A stretch of DNA of 5,479 nt from Bacteroidia bacterium (GTDB lineage: Bacteria; Bacteroidota; Bacteroidia; Cytophagales; Cyclobacteriaceae), in NCBI GenBank assembly GCA_016650355.1, contig JAENVX010000407.1, positions 1 through 5,479 on the forward strand, read 5' to 3'. The position numbers and the translations under genes were made by a program. The notes under the pieces were generated by a model. The model was not told the DNA's origin. It worked only from the letters and a program-made list of their open reading frames with translations, and did no database searches. Below are positions 1 to 4,906 of this stretch, piece after piece; the stretch's first letter is position 1; every line of letters begins with the position of its first letter.

Positions 1-1
1 A

Positions 2-253
2 ATGGCCATTCCTTTTTGGATTGGCATAACTGCCTATTTAAAGGCACAAAGATGGATTGATCTTTCAACCCCGGGGCTATTGCATAGCTATGTCTTTGGT
101 ACTTCGGTGGGGGTAATGATACTGTTAGTCCTATTCACATTTCTAGCCAAGCGTCTTTCAGGATATGTCACTAATAACGCCTATGTAAAACTTGTGCCTG
201 GTGTTACGCTTTTGGTGTTGGGGTTGTATGCTTTTGTCAAATACCTTGTATAA
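2..253 (+). CDS. LysE-family (RhtB-like) exporter, C-terminal part
   Basis: This is the last 83 residues of an integral membrane protein whose 5' end lies outside the window. The opening residues MAIPFW resemble the N-P-x-A-I-P-F-W stretch seen in Bacteroidota LysE-type transporters, so the ATG at position 2 is probably internal and not the start. Hydrophobic segments are visible at about residues 1-14, 28-48 and 60-82, separated by a basic loop (AKRLSGYVTNN); the protein ends on the typical short tail VKYLV. Family members have about 200-220 residues and six membrane spans and export amino acids or related small molecules through the inner membrane. The substrate cannot be inferred here. The gene converges on tag, with 41 nt between the two stop codons. 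The family call rests on segment pattern and remembered consensus, not on an alignment; another small multispan transporter is possible. Confidence 0.65.
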   Translation: MAIPFWIGITAYLKAQRWIDLSTPGLLHSYVFGTSVGVMILLVLFTFLAKRLSGYVTNNAYVKLVPGVTLLVLGLYAFVKYLV

Positions 254-294
254 AAGAATTACAATATGCGGTAGCCAATTTTTTACATAAAAAA

Positions 295-867
295 CTACAC
301 GCGATATCTCCAGCAGTCAACTAAATGATCATTAACCAATCCGCAGGCCTGCATGTGTGCGTAAATCACCGTGGAGCCTACAAACTTAAATCCCCGTTTG
401 ATTAAATCTTTACTTAGCGCATCCGACTCTTTGGTTGTGGCTGGAACCTGCGCAAGGTCTTTCCATTTATTTACGATCGGCTTTCCCTTCACAAAACCCC
501 AGATATAGTTATCGAACGATCCAAACTCTTTTTGAACCTCAATAAACCGTTTGGCATTGTTGACGGCAGCAAAAACTTTTAACCGATTTCTAACAATGCC
601 CGGGTCTAATAAAATTTTCTCCAGTTTTTTTTCGCTAAAGCGCGCAACTTTCGCTGGATCAAAATCAGCAAATGCTTTCCTGTAGCCCTCTCGCTTTTTT
701 AAAATAATAGACCAACTCAATCCGGCCTGAGCGCCTTCAAGGGTTAAAAATTCAAAATGGACACGATCATCATGAACCTGAACACCCCATTCTTCATCGT
801 GGTATTGAATATATTGCTCGAACTTTAAGCACCACGGACACCTGAATTTCTCCTTTGTCTCTTTCAT
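295..867 (-). CDS. tag: DNA-3-methyladenine glycosylase I
   Basis: Complete 190-residue Tag enzyme, close to the 187 residues of the E. coli protein. It removes 3-methyladenine from alkylated DNA to start base excision repair in the cytoplasm. The four zinc ligands of the HhH-related Tag fold are all recognisable: C10 (RCPW), H23 (YHDEEWG), H181 and C185 (NDHLVDC). The base-binding pocket residues equivalent to E. coli Y16, W21, E38 and W46 are Y22, W27, E44 and W52 (LEGAQAGLSW). The C-terminal block GFKFVGSTVIYAHMQACGL is the family signature. The ATG has a good AAAGGA Shine-Dalgarno six bases upstream, and a TAATTTTG promoter element lies 22 nt before it, so the start is well supported. It is monocistronic as far as the window shows, and divergent from the small secreted protein gene. 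No sign of damage or transfer. Confidence 0.96.
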   Translation of the reverse strand: MKETKEKFRCPWCLKFEQYIQYHDEEWGVQVHDDRVHFEFLTLEGAQAGLSWSIILKKREGYRKAFADFDPAKVARFSEKKLEKILLDPGIVRNRLKVFAAVNNAKRFIEVQKEFGSFDNYIWGFVKGKPIVNKWKDLAQVPATTKESDALSKDLIKRGFKFVGSTVIYAHMQACGLVNDHLVDCWRYRV

Positions 868-889
868 ATCTGATCCTTTAAGGATAAAT

Positions 890-897
890 CAAAATTA
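890..897 (-). promoter_or_regulatory. Bacteroidota -7 promoter element for tag
   Basis: Read on the minus strand this is TAATTTTG, an exact match to the Bacteroidota sigma-70-type -7 consensus TAnnTTTG. It ends 22 nt before the tag ATG, so a transcript would start near 883 with a leader of roughly 15 nt that still contains the AAAGGA ribosome site (874-879). No convincing TTG-type -33 element is seen at the expected distance. An imperfectly centred palindrome ATCCTT-T-AAGGAT (873-885) covers the predicted start site and could be an operator, but this is speculative. Confidence 0.55.
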
Positions 898-936
898 CCA
901 GAATGAAATAAAAAGTGTACCTTCATTTGAAGAAAG

Positions 937-1329
937 ATGAAACACTCTATTTCCTTTTTTTTAATTGTCCTGATTTCTGCAACTGCTGTGGCGCAAAGCC
1001 AAAATAATTCGCTCAATAGCTCATTTTCAACGGTCGCCCATGTAGACTCCGAATCGTCTCTCTTAAAATCGCTATGGCCGTCTTTTCTTTCGTTTGATCG
1101 GCAGCAATTGTATCGCCCAAGAAGCCTGTTCTTCACACTACCAATCTCAGCGAGCGTAAAAGTAGGACACTATTGGATGTCGTCAATGACAACGCAATCT
1201 TATAATTCGGGTAAGCTTGGTACATACTACATGTGGGATGTTCAGGGTAACTTGCGCGAGTCAAGAATGTTCCTCGATATTGCCGGGAAAAATAAACGTG
1301 GTTTAAAGTTAGTTTTTCCGAGACGATGA
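937..1329 (+). CDS. Small secreted protein of unknown function
   Basis: A 130-residue protein that I do not recognise. Residues 1-19 form a clear Sec signal peptide: a basic start (MKH), a hydrophobic core (FFLIVLISATAV) and an AVA|Q cleavage site, with no lipobox cysteine, so the product should be released into the periplasm. The mature part is serine-rich at first (about residues 20-45) and has no obvious repeat. The C-terminal half (GKLGTYYMWDVQGNLRESRMFLDIAGKNKRGLKLVFPRR region) has alternating aromatic/polar residues suggesting beta-strands. It ends in a basic RR with no type IX secretion sorting domain. The upstream bases AAGAAAG are a plausible ribosome site. It precedes the exported RidA-like gene by 49 nt on the same strand, so co-transcription is possible. 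The overlapping antisense frame is less likely to be real because it lacks a signal or motif. Confidence 0.6.
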   Translation: MKHSISFFLIVLISATAVAQSQNNSLNSSFSTVAHVDSESSLLKSLWPSFLSFDRQQLYRPRSLFFTLPISASVKVGHYWMSSMTTQSYNSGKLGTYYMWDVQGNLRESRMFLDIAGKNKRGLKLVFPRR

Positions 1330-1378
1330 GAAACGATTTTATATTAATGATACCTTACGAACAACTATTTAATTCCTT

Positions 1379-1906
1379 ATGAAAAAACTACTTATCCTGT
1401 TTATCACTTTTCTTTGTATCACCTCAGCATCATTTGCCCAAACAATTGACTTTGATAAGAAATTAAAAGAGCTGGGCATAGAACTCTCTGCGCCCTCCAA
1501 ACCAGTTGCCAACTATGTGAAGGCTGTGCGTACGGGTAATTTACTTTTTCTTTCCGGCCACGGACCACAAAAAGCAGATGGAAGTAACATCACCGGCAAA
1601 GTAGGAAAAGATTTATCTGCAGAACAGGGCTATGCAGCCGCCAAGCAGGTGGGCGTTTCCATACTTTCCACGTTAAAAGCAGAGCTTGGCGATCTTAACA
1701 AAGTAAAGCGTGTGGTAAAAGTATTGGGCATGGTTAACTGCACGGATGATTTTGTGGATCAGCCCAAAGTGATGAATGGTTTTTCTGATTTAATGGTGGC
1801 TGTCTTTGGAGAAAAAGGTAAGCACGCAAGATCTGCTGTAGGCATGAATTCATTGCCATCGAATATTACAGTTGAAATTGAAATTGTTGTGGAACTTGAA
1901 AACTAG
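1379..1906 (+). CDS. Exported RidA/YjgF/UK114-family protein
   Basis: A 175-residue protein: a signal peptide (residues 1-20, MKKLLILFITFLCITSASFA|Q) followed by one complete RidA-fold domain (about 30-173). Family landmarks are visible: AVRTGNLLFLSGHGP (49-63) corresponds to the strand ending in the S-G-Q/H-x-P turn, and R151 in the ARS motif aligns with the substrate-binding Arg105 of E. coli RidA. E166 (VEIEI) aligns with Glu120, with the same 15-residue spacing. RidA proteins form trimers with active sites at subunit interfaces and hydrolyse reactive enamines/imines such as 2-aminoacrylate. The longer insertions and the GYAAAKQVGVSILSTLKAE helix fit the YjgF-like-1 subgroup, for which deaminase activity is not assured. 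Classical RidA is cytosolic, so the signal peptide predicts a periplasmic variant of unknown substrate. The start is fixed by the signal peptide. Confidence 0.88.
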   Translation: MKKLLILFITFLCITSASFAQTIDFDKKLKELGIELSAPSKPVANYVKAVRTGNLLFLSGHGPQKADGSNITGKVGKDLSAEQGYAAAKQVGVSILSTLKAELGDLNKVKRVVKVLGMVNCTDDFVDQPKVMNGFSDLMVAVFGEKGKHARSAVGMNSLPSNITVEIEIVVELEN

Positions 1907-1912
1907 TGACCG

Positions 1913-1955
1913 GTAATTAGTAATCTGTAATCGAACTTTATCGGTTACAGATTAC
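1913..1955. repeat. GTAATnn heptad repeat forming a long hairpin between convergent genes
   Basis: Three direct heptads, GTAATTA (1913), GTAATCT (1920) and GTAATCG (1927), are followed by two inverted heptads (1942-1955). Positions 1920-1934 pair with 1941-1955 as a stem of 15 bp with one G-T pair (1931/1944), leaving a 6-nt loop (1935-1940). It lies just after the ridA-like stop (1906) and before the GNAT stop (1973), so it could stop or stabilise transcripts from both sides. There is no T-run after the stem on either strand, so it is not a canonical intrinsic terminator. The heptad structure suggests a dispersed intergenic repeat of the kind found in Cytophagales genomes; that is from memory and not tested here. 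Confidence 0.7.
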
Positions 1956-1972
1956 CAACACTATGTAATTGC

Positions 1973-2416
1973 CTATTTCATCCATTCAAACACCTGGTAG
2001 TGTTCTCCATTCATTCCTAATTTTGAATAGACCTGTTGGGCAGACTTGTTGGTCTTATCCACATAAAGTCGAATGCCAATGAGTTCCTTGGATTTATTTA
2101 CCATCTCCCGAATGTGCTCGTACATCTTTTTGTAAATGCCTTTCCCTCGTTGAGATTCTAGTACATAAACAGATTGAATCCATAGCACTGTTCCGTTGCG
2201 CCACTCACTCCACTCATAGGTAGTCATCAAGCTACCCATCACAACTCCATTTTCTTCAAGGACATAATATTTTCCTCGAGTTTCATCTTCAAAAAGTTTG
2301 TTTGCGCCTTGCAATAAGACGTTGGGGTCGAGTGTAATTTTTTCCGTTTCCCAGGCCATCTTCTGCTGGAAATCAATAAGAGTAGGAATGTCTTTAGTTG
2401 TCGCTTCGCGAATCAT
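1973..2416 (-). CDS. GNAT-family N-acetyltransferase
   Basis: A complete single-domain GNAT enzyme of 147 residues, expected to transfer an acetyl group from acetyl-CoA to an amine in the cytoplasm. The N-terminal MIREATTKDIPTLIDF is the usual beta1-alpha1 opening. The acetyl-CoA pyrophosphate loop is at 88-94 (SQRGKGI) after the strand IQSVYVL, and the C-terminal motif B is present as N123-A126-Y130-G134 (NKSAQQVYSKLGM). The ATG at 2416 matches the domain start directly. The segment WSEWRNGTVLWIQSVYV (69-85) is acceptor-side sequence; no specific substrate can be named. It follows the transsulfuration gene by 50 nt on the same strand, with no TAnnTTTG promoter seen in the gap, so it may be read from that gene's promoter. 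Intact, with nothing unusual. Confidence 0.9.
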   Translation of the reverse strand: MIREATTKDIPTLIDFQQKMAWETEKITLDPNVLLQGANKLFEDETRGKYYVLEENGVVMGSLMTTYEWSEWRNGTVLWIQSVYVLESQRGKGIYKKMYEHIREMVNKSKELIGIRLYVDKTNKSAQQVYSKLGMNGEHYQVFEWMK

Positions 2417-2466
2417 GTGGTAAGTAGTAATTGAACTTATGGCTACTAAGCCCTAATGCCTTTTAT

Positions 2467-3588
2467 TTATAATGCTTGCTTGATATCATTGATAATGTCC
2501 TTCGCTTCTTCAATCCCAACGGATAGTCGCAGAAGCTGATCAGAGATGCCGGCAGACGCCCGCTCTGCTGCAGTTAATTTTGCATGAGAAGTTTTGCATG
2601 GTGCGCTTATTGTTGTTTCCACTCCCCCAAGGCTCACCGCTTTTTTAATGAGTTTCAATCGCTTCAAAAATTTATCCGGGTTGCCTTTTATTTCAAAAGA
2701 AAGCATGCCTCCAAAGCCACCCTTCATTTGCTTTTTGGCAATGCTGTGTCCAGGATGACCTTTCAAGCCCGGATAATTAACCTTTACAATACCAGATTCC
2801 TTTTGTAAGAAGCGGGCAATTGCCACAGCATTTTTATTCTGTTGCTGCACGCGAAGCACAATCGTTTTTAGACTGCGTTCTACCAAATACGATGTATTGG
2901 CATCCAGGCTGCCTCCAAAATGCTGAGCGCTTGCTTTAATCTTTGCTGTAAGCTTTTTAGAAGACACCATCACGCCACACACCAGATCACTGTGGCCTCC
3001 GATGTACTTGGTGCCACTGTGTATTACGATATCAATACCAAAGTCGATGGGGTTCTGATTAACGGGAGATGCAAACGTATTGTCTATAATGGAAATAAGA
3101 TTATTCTTCCTTGCTATTTTAGCAATCGCTGCTACATCCGTGATAGTAAGCAACGGATTAGAAGGCGTCTCAAGGTAGATCACCTTTGTGTTTTTACGAA
3201 TCGCTAACTCCAAATTTTTAGGATCAACAGCATCCACCATATCATACTCAATACCATAACGATTAAGTACGGTAAGTGCCGCGTGGTGCGTACCGCCATA
3301 GAGGTCACTCTGAAAAATAATATGATCGCCACCTTTCAATAGAGCAAACATAGAAGTCATGATGGCGGCCATGCCTGAACTAAACATCAATCCGTCTTCA
3401 GCATTTTCCAGCGCTGCTATTTTTTCAACGGCTGCTTTCTGGTTGGGGGTATTATAATAACGCGGATAGAGGACTTCTGTATCGTAGTCATATGCAGAGG
3501 CGGGATAGATTGGATTAACGATGCCTCCGTATTGCGGATCTCCAGCCGAGCCAGTGTGCACACTGATTGTAAGTTTTGATTTTGACAT
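2467..3588 (-). CDS. PLP-dependent transsulfuration enzyme (cystathionine gamma-synthase/lyase family)
   Basis: A complete 373-residue Cys/Met-metabolism PLP enzyme, the usual family length. K194 in HSGTKYIGGHSD forms the Schiff base with PLP; D169 (IIDNTF) contacts the pyridine nitrogen and Y97 (DLYGGT) stacks on the ring. Y41 and R43 (YPRYYN) are the phosphate-binding residues donated across the dimer, and R354 (LRLSVGIE) binds the substrate carboxylate. These enzymes are cytosolic tetramers that make or split cystathionine, or act on other sulfur amino acids. The methionine gamma-lyase cysteine is replaced by glycine (G99), which argues against that activity. The SLGGVETTISAPCKTSHA block does not decide between gamma-synthase, gamma-lyase and beta-lyase. 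A GTG at 3630 would extend it by 14 residues, but the promoter element at 3612-3619 lies downstream of it and family similarity begins after the ATG at 3588. A GNAT gene follows by 50 nt. Confidence 0.93.
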   Translation of the reverse strand: MSKSKLTISVHTGSAGDPQYGGIVNPIYPASAYDYDTEVLYPRYYNTPNQKAAVEKIAALENAEDGLMFSSGMAAIMTSMFALLKGGDHIIFQSDLYGGTHHAALTVLNRYGIEYDMVDAVDPKNLELAIRKNTKVIYLETPSNPLLTITDVAAIAKIARKNNLISIIDNTFASPVNQNPIDFGIDIVIHSGTKYIGGHSDLVCGVMVSSKKLTAKIKASAQHFGGSLDANTSYLVERSLKTIVLRVQQQNKNAVAIARFLQKESGIVKVNYPGLKGHPGHSIAKKQMKGGFGGMLSFEIKGNPDKFLKRLKLIKKAVSLGGVETTISAPCKTSHAKLTAAERASAGISDQLLRLSVGIEEAKDIINDIKQAL

Positions 3589-3611
3589 CTTGATTATTTT
3601 TTTAAGTCGGC

Positions 3612-3619
3612 CAAATATA
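3612..3619 (-). promoter_or_regulatory. Bacteroidota -7 promoter element for the transsulfuration gene
   Basis: On the minus strand this reads TATATTTG, an exact match to TAnnTTTG, 23 nt before the ATG at 3588, nearly the same spacing as at tag. Transcription would start around 3605, giving a leader under 20 nt. That leaves no room for a SAM or similar riboswitch and excludes the alternative GTG start at 3630. No clear -33 element is visible. Confidence 0.55.
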
Positions 3620-3652
3620 GGAGTATGCACTTAAAGCGAAAAAAGAACATGG

Positions 3653-3850
3653 TTATGTTAAAAAAACCGGAAGGTTTATTTTAAAAGTTGATCCTTTGCC
3701 AACCACAGAATTTACGCTTATCACTCCTCCCAACTTCAAAGTTGCCTCACGTGCAATGTAGAGACCCAAACCCGAACCACTTCCGTTCGGATCGGCTTCA
3801 GTTTTTTCCAATGGCGAAAATATGCGCATTTCAGGGCTGTGGGTTAGTAA
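3653..3850 (-). pseudogene. Sensor histidine kinase remnant (C-terminal HATPase_c end only)
   Basis: Translating the minus strand from 3850 down to the TAA at 3655-3653 gives a recognisable histidine-kinase tail. From the codon at 3832-3830 it runs 59 residues: an F-box-like MRIFSPLEKTE, a G2 box GSGSGLGLYIARE, the strand LGGVISVNSVVG, then GKGSTFKINLPV, the standard end of the HATPase_c fold. Upstream in the same frame there is a stop at 3853-3851. The N box and the DxGxG G1 box, the dimerisation domain and any sensor are absent from all the sequence up to 3960. The fragment cannot bind ATP or phosphorylate a partner, so it is the residue of a gene whose 5' part was lost. It lies upstream of the transsulfuration promoter, same strand. 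No start codon or promoter is evident. The break is near 3841-3853, inside the ATPase lid region. Confidence 0.82.
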
Positions 3851-3853
3851 TCA

Positions 3854-3959
3854 AAAATAAATATGCCCTCCTCACAACCTTTGGCCTTAAAATAGTATCA
3901 AAGGGAAGATCAAGATCAGCTTTTAAAAAGAGAAGTGGGGAATTTAAAAACGAAAAGCT
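3854..3959. other. Intergenic stretch between kinase remnant and duplicated gene copy A
   Basis: No gene is supported here. The minus strand stays open in one frame but carries none of the missing kinase boxes, and the plus-strand frame crossing it is antisense to the kinase remnant. The last 20 bases before 3960 are A-rich (TTTAAAAACGAAAAGCT), typical of a Bacteroidota translation start, and resemble the bases just before copy B. No TAnnTTTG element was found; AACCTTTG at 3877-3884 is the nearest approach. Confidence 0.5.
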
Positions 3960-4301
3960 ATGAATAGAGAAATGACTTTTAAACAAAAATTATTGTTTTT
4001 TATTGGTGTCCTTAAACCAAATACCAGCTATTGCATGTTGCAATACAATGGCGACAAGTATTACTGCTACCGACTTGAGAACGGTAGGTGGGAGTCATAC
4101 AAAGGTCCTTTTGACACCATGCAAAGTTGTCAAAACGATCAGGAGAGTGTGGAAGAACAAATATTCGCGCCTGCCAGGTTGAAAAAGCACGTTGAACAAG
4201 ACCAACCTATTATCGCTTCAAACAAAGCACCTAAAGGCCAGCAGGTCTTTTGGCCGAACTCATTTGACTTTGATGTTAAAACACTAAAAAAGTTTCTATA
4301 A
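3960..4301 (+). CDS. Small protein of unknown function, intact copy A of a tandem pair
   Basis: A complete 113-residue protein that I do not recognise. It has no signal peptide; a short hydrophobic patch (LLFFIGVL, 11-18) is too short and too close to lysines for a confident membrane span. Residues 24-51 are rich in Tyr/Trp/Cys and look like two or three short beta-strands (YCMLQYNGDKYYCYRL then GRWESYKGPF). Cysteines are at 25, 36 and 57. A charged linker (58-92) leads to a C-terminal block GQQVFWPNSFDFDVKTLKKF. The same N-terminal and C-terminal blocks occur in copy B about 520 nt downstream, whereas the linker differs. Conservation of both ends as protein, with many differences silent or conservative, supports real coding. 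The A-rich leader before ATG is the expected start context. Function, location and partners cannot be inferred. Confidence 0.75.
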   Translation: MNREMTFKQKLLFFIGVLKPNTSYCMLQYNGDKYYCYRLENGRWESYKGPFDTMQSCQNDQESVEEQIFAPARLKKHVEQDQPIIASNKAPKGQQVFWPNSFDFDVKTLKKFL

Positions 4302-4482
4302 CTGCTCATTCTTAGAGGTAATGTCGGTGATGCAATAACTTCCCTCAACCAGCGCAAGCGTCTCGCTTGTACTTAAATCAAAGTTTTGATCCTAGCCAAA
4401 AATGTAGCCCAAAATTATTTTCTTAAAGTTGGTTACATCGTTCCAATCATTTCATTAAAGTCATTTTAAAAGCAAAAAAGAC
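4302..4482. other. Intergenic region between duplicated copies
   Basis: About 180 nt with no supported gene. The first 40 nt (to about 4342) match the sequence after copy B (TAACTG.TCATT, then GTGATGCAATAACTT against GTGTAGCAATAACTT), so the duplicated unit includes a 3' tail. A REP-like palindrome follows at 4350-4374. The remainder is AT-rich and probably holds the leader of copy B; no clear TAnnTTTG promoter was found. Confidence 0.5.
4350..4374. repeat. REP-like palindrome
   Basis: The sequence CAGCGCAAGCGTCTCGCTTG contains CAAGCG (4355-4360), a TCT loop and CGCTTG (4364-4369), a perfect 6-bp inverted repeat that is much more GC-rich than its surroundings. The flanks (CAGCG before, TACTT after) resemble what I remember of a palindromic unit scattered through intergenic DNA of several Bacteroidota. 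Such units are often mobilised by RAYT (REP-associated tyrosine) transposases; no transposase is present in this window. As one copy is visible, repeat status is inferred. Confidence 0.45.
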
Positions 4483-4829
4483 ATGAATCGGGAAATGACT
4501 TTTAAACAAAAAATTTTGTTTTTTATTGGTGTCCTTAAACCAAATACCAGGTATTGCATGTTGCAATACAATGGCGACAAGTATTACTGCTACCGACTTG
4601 AGGACGGTAGGTGGGAGTCATACAAAGGTCCCTTTGATACAATGCAAAGTTGCCAAACCAATGAGGAGAATTTGGAAGAACAAATACTCACCCTTCCATG
4701 TTGGAAAAACAAATTAAGCAAGATCAACCGGACATAGATATAGTTGTGAATAAAGTGCCCCAAGGCCAGCAGGTCTTTTGGCCTAATGCATTTGATTTTG
4801 ATGTTAACACACTAAAAAAGTTTCTATAA
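4483..4829 (+). pseudogene. Frameshifted copy B of the small duplicated gene
   Basis: A second copy of the gene at 3960. The first 70 or so codons are nearly identical (MNREMTFKQK, YCMLQYNGDKYYCYRLEDG, YKGPFDTMQSCQ), about 95% at DNA level by eye. Around 4686-4698 one base is missing relative to copy A: there are 29 bases where copy A has 30. The original frame then runs into a stop at 4735-4737 after 84 residues. The rest of the gene is present in the next frame, from 4698 to the TAA at 4827-4829, encoding KQDQPDI, GQQVFWPNAFDFDV and LKKFL. Copy B also has two extra codons in the linker. A separate start on ATG 4698 could in principle give a 43-residue C-terminal piece, but nothing supports its use. 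A sequencing error at the CCC/CC runs would restore a 115-residue protein. Confidence 0.8.
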
Positions 4830-4906
4830 CTGTTCATTTCTTTAAAAGATAAGGTAGGTGTAGCAATAACTTTATTCGTTATGCGTCCTTGTTGAAAACA
4901 AGCACC

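Noticed and set aside
279..294. T6-ACAT-A6 inverted repeat between the convergent LysE-like and tag genes
   Set aside because: It could pair and give T-runs on both strands, but there is no GC stem, so a terminator call is not supported in such AT-rich DNA.
864..1136. Minus-strand 90-residue ORF overlapping the secreted protein gene
   Set aside because: It lacks domain or signal features, overlaps the tag start, and the opposite frame has a convincing signal peptide.
2584..3207. Two plus-strand ORFs (2584-2808, 2920-3207) inside the transsulfuration gene
   Set aside because: They are antisense shadows of a fully conserved PLP enzyme.
3589..3611. Riboswitch upstream of the transsulfuration gene
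   Set aside because: The predicted leader is under 20 nt, too short for a SAM or cobalamin riboswitch.
3688..3963. Plus-strand 91-residue ORF running up to copy A
   Set aside because: It begins with TTG and is antisense to the recognisable histidine-kinase remnant; its sequence has no family features.
4526..4717. Alternative-frame 63-residue ORF inside copy B
   Set aside because: Out of frame with the protein conserved between the two copies.
4888..4902. CTTGTT-GAA-AACAAG palindrome just before the SDR ATG
   Set aside because: A short 6-bp stem is expected by chance; it mainly argues against the TTG start that lies inside it.
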